From contig DASRJW010000036.1 in NCBI GenBank assembly GCA_035649275.1, positions 1 to 64,000 of the forward strand: a stretch of 64,000 bases of DNA, written 5' to 3'. A model generated the notes under the pieces. It was not told where the DNA came from. It saw only the letters and a list, made by a program, of their open reading frames with translations, and ran no database searches. The DNA comes from Candidatus Krumholzibacteriia bacterium. Its GTDB lineage: Bacteria; Krumholzibacteriota; Krumholzibacteriia; G020349025. Below, piece by piece: positions 48,206 to 58,200 of the stretch. The position numbers were made by a program, and so were the translations under genes. Within the stretch, counting starts at the first letter, position 1. Each line of letters begins with the position of its first letter.

Positions 48206-50134
48206 TCAGCGTGAGTCTCGGCCGCGCGGGGAGGGCCTCTTCCCGCGAGTGGCGGCTGCGTCCTGGTCCGCTGGGGGAGGTGCGGGGTGGACGTTGTCGG
48301 CGGGAGCGCTCGGGGCGGGAGGGGACTTGCTCGCCGTCGAACTGGGCGGGATGGCCGCGGGAGCCGGCTGGCCGCCGCTGGCGGGGGCAGCATCCGACTC
48401 GGACCAGGCGAGGAAGGCGCGCACGAAGTCGTCGCGGCGCTTCTCCACGTCGAAGCAACCGGCGATGCGCCAGCGCAACGCCGGGAGGTTCGACTCTGCT
48501 CCGCCCTCCACCTTCGACCAGCCGCGCGCGAGCCGTTGCAGCATCTGGTCGACTCCGGTTCTGTCCGTCATCGCCACCACCAGCCAGCGGCCGCGTCCGG
48601 CGGCGAAGACGAGATCGGTGCGCCGCGTCTGCCGGCCCAGGTAGTGCTCGATTTCCTTAAGCATCGTCTCGTCCGCCTCGGCTTCCGTGGCGGCGCGCAG
48701 CAGGGAGATGGTCCGGCCCGAGCGCGGTGTCGCGGTGACACGTTCCACGTACAGGGGCAGCAGGCGCTTCGGGTCGGCCACGAGAAGGCTGAAGGAGAAG
48801 ACGCTGCCCTTGCCGACCTGGCTCTCGACGTCGACGCGGCCGAAGTTCAGCTGCACCAGCTCGCGGACGATGGTGAGCCCCAGTCCGAAACCCTTGGTGC
48901 TGGAGCGCGTGCTGGTCTCCAGCTGCTCGAAGCAGCGGAACACGCGCTCCAGGTGTTCCGGGGCGATCCCCGGGCCATGATCCGCCACGCCGATGAGCAC
49001 CTCGGCGCCGTCGCTGCTCCGCCGGCACCAAAGCTCCACTTCCTTGCCGGCTTCGGAGAACTTGATGGCGTTCACGCCCAGATTGACGATCACGCGCACG
49101 GCTTTGGCCGCGTCGCAGTACACCTCAGGCAGGCCGGGGTCGAGACGGACGACAAGTCTCACCCCGGCGGCGGCGGCCTTGCGCTCCAGCACGTCCCGGG
49201 CGGTTTCCACGATGTCCTCCGCCCGGCAGGTGCTGCGCGCGGCGACCAGGATGTTCGCCTCGAGGCTGCTGATGTCGACGACATCGTTCACCATGACGAT
49301 GAGATCGTCGACCCGGGCGATGATCGTCTCCAGGTACTTGTACTGCTCCGGCGTGACGTCACCGACGAGCTCCTCCTTCATCGTGGTGGAATACTCGCGA
49401 ATGACGGTGAGGGGAGTGCGGAACTCATGCGAAACGTGGCTCACGAACTCGTGGGCCATCTTGTTCAGCTCGCGCAGACGGGCGTTCTGGATCTCGGCGC
49501 TGCGCTTCGCGGCGGCCAGGTGCTGTTCCTGCCGGCTCGCCTCCCGCTTCTCTTCCTCCAGCTGACGCTCCAGCGTCGCGGCCACGGCTTCGAGGGTGCG
49601 CTCCACCTCGCGCCGCGCCACGATCTCCTCCTCCAACTCCTGCATGCCCCGGGTCATGACCTCGGCCTGGCGGTCGAAGCTCTCCACCTGCGCCCGCAGA
49701 CCCAGATCCAGGGTTTTCTGCTGGGCGGAGAGTCGGCGCAGGCGCAAAGAGAGCAGCAGCACCAGCGCCAGCAGGGCGACCGGCGCCGCGATGAGCAGCG
49801 CCCAGTGCGTCGGTGCCCAGGGCCAGAGAGTCTCGAAGTCCGCGCCGAGCAGCGGTGCCAAGGCCACCGCCAACCCGGTAGTGGAAAGGAGGCTCGCGAC
49901 CACGAGGGAAATCCAGGTGTGCAGGAGCCGGCGGTGGAGGGCAGCGCGCTGGGTTCCAGGCGGGGCGTCCTCGACCACCGTGACCGAGTCGTGGCTCGTT
50001 TCACCGTGTGGAAGGACGTCCAGGGAGGCTGGAGCCTCGGCGGGCTCCGCCTCTTCTGCCCCGGGAGGCGGCGCATCCGGTGGCGCTGCCACCGCCTCCC
50101 CCCGGGTCCGAAGCTCTTTCTGCCAGGTGAGCAT
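48206..50134 (-). CDS. membrane sensor histidine kinase
   Basis: 642-residue kinase with two membrane segments (about residues 75-95 and 110-135), a long coiled coil (about 145-225), a HisKA domain with the phospho-acceptor His236 (VSHVSHEFRTPLTVI), and an HATPase domain (VNAIKFSE, GVADHGPGIAP, TKGFGLGLTIVRELV). The last 180 residues, after the ATPase domain, form an unknown conserved-looking globular part and then a Pro/Ala-rich tail. Divergent from the LuxR-type regulator at 50580; both may form a pair although that regulator lacks a receiver Asp. ATG at 50134 has AAAGG close. Confidence 0.87.
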   Translation of the reverse strand: MLTWQKELRTRGEAVAAPPDAPPPGAEEAEPAEAPASLDVLPHGETSHDSVTVVEDAPPGTQRAALHRRLLHTWISLVVASLLSTTGLAVALAPLLGADFETLWPWAPTHWALLIAAPVALLALVLLLSLRLRRLSAQQKTLDLGLRAQVESFDRQAEVMTRGMQELEEEIVARREVERTLEAVAATLERQLEEEKREASRQEQHLAAAKRSAEIQNARLRELNKMAHEFVSHVSHEFRTPLTVIREYSTTMKEELVGDVTPEQYKYLETIIARVDDLIVMVNDVVDISSLEANILVAARSTCRAEDIVETARDVLERKAAAAGVRLVVRLDPGLPEVYCDAAKAVRVIVNLGVNAIKFSEAGKEVELWCRRSSDGAEVLIGVADHGPGIAPEHLERVFRCFEQLETSTRSSTKGFGLGLTIVRELVQLNFGRVDVESQVGKGSVFSFSLLVADPKRLLPLYVERVTATPRSGRTISLLRAATEAEADETMLKEIEHYLGRQTRRTDLVFAAGRGRWLVVAMTDRTGVDQMLQRLARGWSKVEGGAESNLPALRWRIAGCFDVEKRRDDFVRAFLAWSESDAAPASGGQPAPAAIPPSSTASKSPPAPSAPADNVHPAPPPADQDAAATRGKRPSPRGRDSR

Positions 50135-50579
50135 GGTGCCTTTCGTGCCCCAGGGGCAGCGGTGCGCGTGGAGAACTCCAGCGCGCGACGACCCCCCGCC
50201 TTCCCCGTGCAGGGGCAGCAACGCCCAGGCCAAAAACTCGATGGTGTGATTACCAGGAAACGAAAAAATCGATACCCTGGGTGGCCCTGGGGGAAGGCCG
50301 CGGGGCCTGACGAGAGGGAAGTGCCTCTCTCGGCAGGCGAGTGCTGGCGGGTCGGCGCAGGCCTGCTCCTCCCGCCGCTGGAAACGGCGCCGCCGCGAGC
50401 GAGCGTGTGCGAATCCGGCGCTGGAATCCGTTTCTCCCCAGGGGGAGGCTGGCACTCTCCTGGTCCGAGCGTCCAGAAGACGTGCTGTGCCCGGAGTTGC
50501 CGGACCGCTTCCTCCACCGGCGCCGCTCGGGCCGCGTCGCCGCGCTGCCAGGGTTCATGGTGCGGAGGCAGAGGCAAGC
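50135..50579. other. divergent intergenic region, kinase/regulator pair
   Basis: 445 bases between the divergently transcribed histidine kinase and LuxR-type gene. A relatively A/T-rich patch near 50230-50275 (containing AAACGAAAAAATCGAT) stands out from the GC-rich surroundings and is the best place for promoters. No conserved gene seen; open frames here are shadows of high-GC sequence. Confidence 0.5.
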
Positions 50580-51179
50580 ATGCGGATTCTGGTCGGCAAG
50601 AATCACCCGTGGGCCGTGAACGCGGCAGCGCCGCCCGAGCCCGGCGCCGTCGTGCGCAGCGAGCTCGAAGAGACGATCGCCTTGCTGCAGCAGGCCGCAG
50701 CGGAGAACGCCGACGCGGTGGTCCTCCAAGCCGCCATCCAGGAGCCCGGTGCAGGCCACGCCGGCGAAGCGGCGCCGCAGCCGCGCAGCCTCGTCCTCTG
50801 TCTCCATCCCCTGACGGAGCCACTGGAAGTGCAGTCGATCGTGTCGACCGCTTGCGCCTTTCTCCTCGCCGCGGCGAGCCCGGACGAAGTGGCGCGGATC
50901 GTGACCGAAGTGCACCCGCGTCGCTGCGTCGGCGCCAGCCTTCCGCCTGCCCCCGGACCAGCAGCAGCGACGGCCGGGCTGGAGGAGCTGAGCGCGCGGG
51001 AGAAGTTCGTCTTGACCTTGCTGGCGCAAGAGAAGACCTCGAAGGAGATCGCCGGCATTTTGGGTCTTTCCGCCCGCACCGTGGACGCGCAGCGCTCCGC
51101 TCTCATGAAGAAGCTCGGTCTGCAGAGCACGGTGGGCCTGGCCTGTTATGCTGTGAGGACCGGTCTCGTCGGCCCATGA
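50580..51179 (+). CDS. LuxR-type regulator with degenerate receiver domain
   Basis: 199-residue transcription factor. The C-terminal GerE/LuxR helix-turn-helix is clear (ELSAREKFVLTLLAQEK, SKEIAGILGLSARTVDAQRS). The N-terminal 130 residues have a response-regulator outline but where the phospho-acceptor should be the sequence is ADAVVLQAAIQEP and the conserved Lys is missing (AFLLAAASPDEV), so it cannot accept phosphate in the usual way. Divergent from the histidine kinase at 48206. ATG at 50580 has AGAGG upstream. It may act by protein contacts rather than phosphorylation (inference). Confidence 0.82.
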   Translation: MRILVGKNHPWAVNAAAPPEPGAVVRSELEETIALLQQAAAENADAVVLQAAIQEPGAGHAGEAAPQPRSLVLCLHPLTEPLEVQSIVSTACAFLLAAASPDEVARIVTEVHPRRCVGASLPPAPGPAAATAGLEELSAREKFVLTLLAQEKTSKEIAGILGLSARTVDAQRSALMKKLGLQSTVGLACYAVRTGLVGP

Positions 51180-51347
51180 AACGCGCACAGCGCGCCCCTC
51201 GGGCGTCGGTAGGGGGACGCCGGGCCGCACCCGTGTCGAACATCCGTCACTAGACAAGTGGACTGCATTGCGAAGTGCAGCGGATGGGCATTCAGTCTGT
51301 TCATTCCGTTCCCCGTTCCATCTCCCATAGCAAAGCGGAGGAGGGCC

Positions 51348-51689
51348 ATGCACAAGCCACTCGGAGGATTGGTATCGAGTCTCGTCTTCGTCCTCGCCTG
51401 CGAGGATGCCTCCGGGCCGCAGCGAGCGGCCACGGCGAAGATCGACGCGCAGGGGGGAAGCGATGCCGCCGTCGCCTGCCCCCAAATCGTGCAGTTCGAC
51501 CCCGAAACCGGACGGATCACCATTCTCGACCCGCAGCTCAGCAACCAGCTTCGCGACTTCTACGGGGTGAAACCTGGCGCTGCCGGCTCGGGCGAGGCGG
51601 TCATCGTTTTCTTCGGTGGCGCGGAGAAGGCCGGGCAGGACGGTGACTCGATCACCAATGCAGGGACGATCGTGAACCTGCGCTGCTAG
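51348..51689 (+). CDS. small lipoprotein preceding a radical SAM gene
   Basis: 113-residue predicted lipoprotein. After MHKPLGGLVSSLVFVLAC (Cys18) come a short acidic/Ala-rich spacer and VACPQIVQFDPETGRITIL. It ends TNAGTIVNLRC with a terminal Cys, so the mature chain has three Cys. I know no family for it. The ATG at 51348 has GGAGGAGG upstream. The radical SAM gene follows 38 bases after its stop on the same strand, so it may be the substrate of that enzyme or simply share an operon (inference). Confidence 0.65.
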   Translation: MHKPLGGLVSSLVFVLACEDASGPQRAATAKIDAQGGSDAAVACPQIVQFDPETGRITILDPQLSNQLRDFYGVKPGAAGSGEAVIVFFGGAEKAGQDGDSITNAGTIVNLRC

Positions 51690-51712
51690 GGCGTCGTCAC
51701 CGCACCGTCTGC

Positions 51713-51718
51713 AGGAGG
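51713..51718 (+). promoter_or_regulatory. ribosome binding site supporting a CTG start
   Basis: AGGAGG nine bases upstream of CTG at 51728. No ATG, GTG or TTG with a ribosome site lies in frame before the CxxxCxxC motif of the radical SAM protein, so this site argues for initiation at CTG. Confidence 0.55.
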
Positions 51719-51727
51719 CAAGGGGCC

Positions 51728-52735
51728 CTGACGATTCCGGCCACGGAAATCCATGCGGCGCTGGCGAACAATGTCCTGCGTCTGATCTTGATGCCGACGG
51801 AGGCGTGCAACTTCCGTTGCACGTACTGCTACGAGGATTTCGCCCACGGGCGCATGGACCCGGGCGTCGTGCGGGGCCTGAAGCGCTACCTGGAGCGGCG
51901 CGCCGGCGAGCTCGACTGGCTGGCGTTGTCGTGGTTCGGCGGCGAGCCGCTCCTGGCGCGGGACGTGGTGGAAGAGATCATGCTCCATGCCCGCCATCTG
52001 GTGGCAGCCCACCCACGCCTGCGGCTGGTTTCGGACCTCACCACGAACGGTTTCCACCTCGGCCCCCGGGCGTTCTCGCGTTTGCTGGACGTCGGCGTCA
52101 GCTGCTTCCAGGTCTCCTTGGACGGCCTGCGGGAGGTGCACGACCGCACGCGGCGGCGCGCCGGGGGCGGCGGCACCTTCCAGCGCCTCTGGACGCACCT
52201 GCTGGCGATGCGGGCGGTAGAGCGCGCCTTCGAGGTGGTGGTGCGGCTGCACGTGCACGGAGCCAACAGCACCACGCTGCCGGTTTTTCTCCAGGAGTTC
52301 GCTCGGGCCTTCGGCGGGGACAGGCGCTTCCGCCTGCTCTTCAAGGAAGTGGCGCCGCTCGGAGGGCCTGCGGATGCTGCGTTTCCCTTCCTCTCGCCGG
52401 AGGCGCGCGGCGCGGTACTCCACGATCTGCGAGAACGGGCGCTGGCTCTTGGCGTGGAGTGCGTCGATGTCGACCCGGACGGTGTCTGCTACGCCGCCCG
52501 CGGCAATGCCTTCGTCGTCCGCGCCGATGGGCGGCTGAACAAGTGCACCGTCGCCCTGAATCATCCGGCGAACGACGTGGGCCGCCTCCACGAGGACGGC
52601 CGCCTGGAGTTGGTCGCCGCCTCCATGCACCGCTGGATGCGCGGGCTCTGGTCGGGGAACGCGGCCGAGTTGAGCTGTCCCCAGCGGGGCCTCGACGCTG
52701 CGGCTTCGCCGGTGTCGCTGCGGGCCCGTGCCTGA
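51728..52735 (+). CDS. radical SAM protein with truncated SPASM-like C-terminus
   Basis: 335-residue radical SAM enzyme. The [4Fe-4S] Cys residues are C27, C31 and C34 (MPTEACNFRCTYCYE), followed by the Gly-rich SAM motif WFGGEPLL. The C-terminal region has NKCTVALNHPANDVGRL and a late CPQRG, but the full SPASM Cys set seen in peptide-modifying enzymes such as anSMEs is not complete. The strand before the first Cys (NNVLRLILMPTE) is needed for the fold, so translation should start upstream of ATG 51791; CTG at 51728 after AGGAGG is the best candidate. Follows a small lipoprotein gene. Confidence 0.8.
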   Translation: MTIPATEIHAALANNVLRLILMPTEACNFRCTYCYEDFAHGRMDPGVVRGLKRYLERRAGELDWLALSWFGGEPLLARDVVEEIMLHARHLVAAHPRLRLVSDLTTNGFHLGPRAFSRLLDVGVSCFQVSLDGLREVHDRTRRRAGGGGTFQRLWTHLLAMRAVERAFEVVVRLHVHGANSTTLPVFLQEFARAFGGDRRFRLLFKEVAPLGGPADAAFPFLSPEARGAVLHDLRERALALGVECVDVDPDGVCYAARGNAFVVRADGRLNKCTVALNHPANDVGRLHEDGRLELVAASMHRWMRGLWSGNAAELSCPQRGLDAAASPVSLRARA

Positions 52736-52879
52736 GCTCGGTTGGTGACGACCTCGCCGAGGCTCGGGCACCGGCACCAGGGAATGTCTCCTCTTCTTCC
52801 GGGTCGCCTCGTCTATAATCCTCACCTCCGCCTGCATGACTCCCTAGTCTCCACAGCGTGGAGCTCGTCCGAGGTGCGT

Positions 52880-53512
52880 ATGGAGGAGACCCCCAGGGTG
52901 ACATCGTCCGCCGCCGCCACCGCGCCGGTCGCGTCCGGTGCTGCCACGAAGTCGCTGGAGAGCACCGCCCAGCTCCTCGCCCGGGTGCGCCTGGGCGACC
53001 CGGCGGCCCGCGACCACCTGGTGGCTCGTTTCCTGCCGGCCTTCCGGCGCTGGGCCCACGGCCGACTCCCCACCGGCGTCCGGGATCTCGCCGAAACCGA
53101 CGACATCGTGCAGTCCACCCTGCTGCGTGCGTTGGATCACGTAGAGGGGTTCGAGCCCCGGGGGCAGGGGGCTTTTTTGGCCTACCTGCGGCGCATCCTC
53201 ATGAACCAGGTGCGCGACGAGATCCGGCGCTCCAACCACCGGCCCCGGCACGAGGAGCTCTCCGAGGAGATCCCGAGCGCGGCACCAGGTCCGCTGGACA
53301 ACGTGCTCTGGAGCGAGAGTCTCGCTGCGTACGAGGAGGCTTTGCAGGCGCTCCCCGAACGCACCCGGGAGGCGGTGGTGCTGCGGCTCGAGTTCGGTCT
53401 GGGGTACCAGGAGGTGGCGGAGGCCGTGGGCAGTCCCTCCGCCAATGCGGTGCGCATGCTCATCGCCCGGGCCCTGGTGCAGATGGCGGAGGCCATGCAT
53501 GGAACACGCTGA
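52880..53512 (+). CDS. ECF-type RNA polymerase sigma factor (kinase-linked, second copy)
   Basis: 210-residue sigma factor with region 2 (VRDLAETDDIVQSTLLRAL, GAFLAYLRRILMNQVRDEI) and region 4 (RTREAVVLRLEFGLGYQEVA). It is homologous to the factor at 32247-32918: both carry an ETDDxVQ/DTDDLVQ motif and a closing SPSANAxRM. The ATG at 52880 has GAGG five bases upstream. The kinase gene starts inside its end (53499), so the two are translationally coupled. The third gene of the unit encodes a TPR-CHAT protease. Confidence 0.88.
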   Translation: MEETPRVTSSAAATAPVASGAATKSLESTAQLLARVRLGDPAARDHLVARFLPAFRRWAHGRLPTGVRDLAETDDIVQSTLLRALDHVEGFEPRGQGAFLAYLRRILMNQVRDEIRRSNHRPRHEELSEEIPSAAPGPLDNVLWSESLAAYEEALQALPERTREAVVLRLEFGLGYQEVAEAVGSPSANAVRMLIARALVQMAEAMHGTR

Positions 53513-55217
53513 GAGCGGGGAGGATGGGGCGCTGCAGCGGCTCGCCGAAGCGGTCGCCGACGGTGCGCTCTTGGACTGGGCCGCCGCAGGGACGGAGGCG
53601 CCGGAGCTGGCCGGGGAGCTCGACAACCTGCGCGCCATCGAATCGATCGCGCGACTGTGCCGACAGGTCGGTGAAGGGGATCCGGCTCCTGCCGGGGACG
53701 AGATCGCCACGGCGGCGGCGCCGACCCACTGGGGCCCACTCGTGGTGCACGAACGTCTCGGCGCCGGAGCTTTCGCGGAAGTGTTCCGAGCCACCGAGAC
53801 GCAGCTCCGCCGCGAGGTGGCGCTCAAGCTCTTCCGCGCCGAGCGCGTGCCGCCGGGCCGCGGGCGGGAAGACTTCCTCGACGAGGCCCGGCGTTTGGCG
53901 CAGATCCGCCACTCGAATGTGATCGTCGTCCATGGGGCCGACGTGCACGGGGGCCGCGCGGGCTTGTGGACCGAGCTGCTGCGTGGGGAAACGCTCGAGC
54001 AAGGACTGGAGCGCCGCGGCCCTTGCAGCGCGGAGGAGGCGGCGCTGGTCGGCGGCGAGCTCTGCGCTGCCCTCGCGGCACTCCACGCCGCCGGACTCGT
54101 GCACGGGGACGTCACCGCGCGCAACGTGATGCGCGTCGACGGCGGCCGCATCGTGCTCATGGACTTCGGCAGCGTGCGCGAGGATCTCCCCGAGGTGGAT
54201 GCTGCGACCTACCGCACCGGCACACCCCTCACCATGGCACCGGAAGTTCTGCACGGCGATCGTCCGACCCGGGCCGCCGACATCTACCAACTCGGCGTTT
54301 TCCTCTACCGTCTCGTGAGCCGGAGCTATCCGGTGCTGGCCGAGGCCGTGGAAGAGTTGAAGGCGAAGCACGAGCGCGGCGAGAGCGTGCCCCTGCGGGA
54401 CCGCCGTGCCGATCTGCCCGCGGCCTTCGTGCAGGTGGTGGAGCGCGCCCTCGAAACGGATCCGGCACGGCGCTTCGGCAGCATGGGTGAGATGGAGCGG
54501 GCCTTGCGCGCCACTCTGGGAGGGGCGGCCGGCAGGCGCTGGAGCTCACGGCGGTGGCAGGCGGCAACGGCGCTCTTCCTCCTCGCCGGGCTCGCTGTCT
54601 TCGCTCTCCATCCCTGGAGCCGCACCGGTCTCCTGGCCACGCCGCTCCGCGTGCAGACGTCGCTGTACGCCGTGCAAGGTGGAACGCAGCAGGCGCTTTC
54701 CCCTGGCTCTCGACTGCGCCCCGGCGAAGCCCTGTTCATGACCGTGGAGAGCCGAGAAGATCTGCACGTCTACGTGCTCAACGAGGCGGCGAGCGAACCG
54801 GGGGTCTTGAACGCGCTCTTCCCCGACCCTGGTCTGCAGCTGCACAATCCCTTGCCCGGTGGCGTGCTGCACCGCCTGCCGGCAGCTTCGGCGCAGGAAG
54901 CCTTCTGGCAGGCCTCACCCACCGGCGGGACGGAGAAGCTCTTGGTGGTGGCGTCGCGCCACGAGATCGAAAGGCTGGAGGAGCTCATCGCCTTGCAGCA
55001 GCAGCAGGCGGCGCTCGTGCCGCCGGTGGACGCCGCGGTGCTGGACGATTTGCAATTGCGCGCGATTCGACTGCAGAAAGCGCCGCAGGCCGGGGCGAGC
55101 GCCATGGATGGCCTGGTGCGACAGCTCGAGGCCCGGCGCGAGCGGAGCAAGGATCTGTGGTTCCAGCTCATCGAACTCGAAGCGGAAAGCGCGAAGGCAG
55201 CGAGCGCAGCACCTTGA
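53499..55217 (+). CDS. membrane Ser/Thr kinase with DUF4384-like domain
   Basis: 572-residue Hanks-type kinase. Glycine loop RLGAGAFAEVFRA, Lys110 (VALKLF), catalytic loop HGDVTARN (H202-G203-D204, N209), and DFG (222-224). The usual Arg of HRD is Gly, so activation-loop control differs, but Asp, Asn and Lys are kept. One membrane segment (QAATALFLLAGLAVFAL) leads to a periplasmic domain of DUF4384 type (SLYAVQGGTQQALSPGSRLR, FPDPGLQLHNPLPGG) and a short coiled coil. The start lies within the sigma factor gene with GGAGG upstream. The TPR-CHAT gene begins 22 bases after its stop. Confidence 0.88.
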   Translation: MEHAESGEDGALQRLAEAVADGALLDWAAAGTEAPELAGELDNLRAIESIARLCRQVGEGDPAPAGDEIATAAAPTHWGPLVVHERLGAGAFAEVFRATETQLRREVALKLFRAERVPPGRGREDFLDEARRLAQIRHSNVIVVHGADVHGGRAGLWTELLRGETLEQGLERRGPCSAEEAALVGGELCAALAALHAAGLVHGDVTARNVMRVDGGRIVLMDFGSVREDLPEVDAATYRTGTPLTMAPEVLHGDRPTRAADIYQLGVFLYRLVSRSYPVLAEAVEELKAKHERGESVPLRDRRADLPAAFVQVVERALETDPARRFGSMGEMERALRATLGGAAGRRWSSRRWQAATALFLLAGLAVFALHPWSRTGLLATPLRVQTSLYAVQGGTQQALSPGSRLRPGEALFMTVESREDLHVYVLNEAASEPGVLNALFPDPGLQLHNPLPGGVLHRLPAASAQEAFWQASPTGGTEKLLVVASRHEIERLEELIALQQQQAALVPPVDAAVLDDLQLRAIRLQKAPQAGASAMDGLVRQLEARRERSKDLWFQLIELEAESAKAASAAP

Positions 55218-55239
55218 AAGAGAAAGGGTGCGGCCGGCA

Positions 55240-58200
55240 ATGAGCGAGCGCCCGTCGCCACACGAGCACGGCCGCCGGCGCCGACGGGCGGTCACGTGGG
55301 CGCTTTGGTGCGGCGTCGGTCTCGGCCTTGCCGCCGTGCAACCGGCTCCCGAGTCCGAAGAGCGGCAGCCGGCGTCAGCCCTCACGTCGCCTCGAACCTC
55401 GCCCCGCCTCGAGCTGGCGGAGGTGAGGCAGCGCGTGCAGGCCCTGCGCCAGGCGCTCGCCGCCGGACAGCCGGTGTCCACGGCGGCCCGCCAACTCCTC
55501 GGCGCCGTCGAAGCCGTGCAGGGTCCTTTCAGCTTGGAAGCCGCCGCAGTTCTCGACCTGCTGGTGGAGTGCGGTTGGCGTTCCGGTGCCGCCACCGCTC
55601 CGGAAACGCAGGCGCTGGCGGAGCGTGCCCTGCGCATCCATCTCGTCCTCGCTGACGATGCCGATCTCGCCGAGAGCTTGCGCAGCACCGGGATCCTCTT
55701 CGAATTCTGCAACCGCCTGACTGAGGCAGCCGAGCTCTACAACGTGGCGCGGGACCTCCTGGCGCGCTGCCTCGGGCCGCAAGCGCCGGAGGTGGCGATG
55801 CTGGGCAACGACATCGCCATCGTCAGCACCCGGATGGGCAAGTTCGCCGCGGCCATCGACGAGTATCGTCGCGCCCTGGCGACCTTGGAGGCGGCGCCGG
55901 CAGCAGAGCCTCTGGACATCGCCTTCGTCCTCAACGGACTGGCCATCGCCCTCGGCGAGGAAGGAGAATACACCGGCGCGCGGGAGGCGCACGAGCGGGC
56001 CTTGACGCTGCGCACCCGCCACTTGCCCCCGGATCATCCCAAGATCGCCGAGAGCCTCAACAATCTTGGAGCGGTGCTCTCGAGCATGGGGGACGGGGAG
56101 CAGGCGCTGGAGCTCTTCGAGCGCGTTCTCGCCATGCGACGTCAGGCCTATGGGGATCGCCATCCGTTGACGGCAGCGGCGATGGTCAACGTGGCGCGAC
56201 AGCGGCTCGAATCCGGTGACTTCGCCGGAGCCGAGCGCTTCTACGGCGAGGCCCGGGCCATCGTCGCACCCACCGATCCGTCTCTGGTGTCGTGCTACGT
56301 CGGGCTCGGTCTCCTGCATCAGAAGACCGGCGATCCGGTGGCGGCGGCGGCGGACTACGAACAGGTGCGGCGGCTCGCGGCGGACCTCCTCGACCCGGAG
56401 CATCCTTATATCGGCGAAGCCCTGCACCAGCTGGCGACGTTGCGTTACGAAGCGGGCGACCTGGCGGCGGCGCGGGCGCTGGTGACGGAAGCCCTCGCCC
56501 GGCGCGAGCGCAGTCTCGGCGCCGAGCATCCCGAGGTGGCGCAAAGCTTGGTGCTGCTGGCGGCGGTGCTCGCCGAGAGCGGCGACACCGCGGGCGCTTT
56601 CCGCGCCAGTGCCGAGGCCGAGGCGCGCGGCAGGGCGCACTTGGAATCGGCCTCGCGAGCGCTCGCCGAACGGGAGGCCTTGCTCCTGGCCGGCATCCGG
56701 GCGCGGGGGCTCGACCTCATGCAAGGGCTCGCGGTGCGAGCCTCGGCGTCTCCCGCTCTCGTGCCCACGGTCTGGGACGCGGTCCTTCGGGCCCGCGCTC
56801 TGGTGTTCGAAGAGATGTTGCAGCGGAACGCGACGCGGGCTCTGCACGCGGATGCGGAGCTCGCCCGTCTCGCCCAGGAGTACCAGGATGCGAGCACGCA
56901 CTTCGCCAACCTCGCCTTCCGCAGCACCGGGAATGGTGGAGCCTCCCTCCAGGAGAGAATCCGCCAGGCGGCGCGAGCGCGGGAGGTGGCGGAGCGCGCC
57001 TTGGCCACGCGGAGCCAGGACTTCCGTGCCTGGCAGGCGCGGCGCGATCTGGGCCTGGACGCGGTCGCGCGCAGCTTGCCTGCAGGCGAGGCGCTGGTGG
57101 CGTACTCCGTCTACCGGCGGCAGGAGCGCGTGGCCACGGGGTTGCAGCCGGTACGCGAGCTCGTCGCCTTCGTGCTCGCCGGCGCGCAGCCCCCTCGCCT
57201 GCTGGCGCTGGGGCCGATGCAGCACGTCGATTCCCTGGTGGCGCGCTGGGGTTTCGAAGCGGCAGTAGGCGTCGGCGTCCGTGGCCGCACCGCGGCGCAG
57301 AGCGAAACGGCGTATCGGCGGGCCGGCGAGGCGCTGCGGCGCGCCGTGTGGGACCCGCTCGAGCCTTACGTCGCCGGTGCGTCGCACGTCCTCGTGGTTC
57401 CGGACGGCGCCCTGCACCTGCTCAACATCGCCGCCTTGCCTCGGGGCGAAGCGGAGCGCGCCGCCGATGGTTACCTCGCCGATGCCGGGGTGCGGGTGCA
57501 CACGCTCGCCTCGGAGCGTGATCTGTTGCCGCTACGCCAGGCGCCGGCGGGGCACGGGCTCTTGGCGCTGGGTGGGGCGGACTTCGACGGCCAGAGCGAT
57601 AGGACCGAGAGCGAGGTCTCGCTGCTTTTGGCGAGCGACGCCAGCGACCTCGCCCTGCGCGACTCTCCTTGTGCCGCTCTCGAGTCGTTGCACTTCGTGC
57701 CGCTCCCCGGAACGGCGCGAGAGGTCGGCGATGTCGCCCGGCTCTGGGGCGCGGGGTCCACCGTGCTCACCGGGCCCGCTGCGAGCGACGTGGCTTTCAA
57801 GCGCGCCGCACCGGGCAAGCGCGTGCTGCACCTGGCGACGCACGGCTTCTTCCTCGGCGCCTGTGCGCCGGCGGCGGCGGGAACCCGCAGCATCCAGCTG
57901 CACAAGCTCCCGCTCGAGTCGGCGGTCCCGAGGCCCCCGGATCTCCTCCTGCAATCGGGTCTGGCCCTGGCTGGAGCGAACCGGCGCGCGGCGGCGCCGC
58001 CGGGAAGCGAAGACGGCATCCTGACCGCGGCGGAGATCGCCGCCCTCGATCTGCAGGGAGTGGAGTGGGCGGTGCTGTCGGCATGCAACACCGGTCTCGG
58101 CGAGGTGCGCGTGGGAGAAGGGGTGCTCGGTCTCTGCCGGGCCTTTCAGGTGGCCGGCGCCCGCTCGGTGATCATGAGCCTCTGGCCGGTGGCGGACGAA

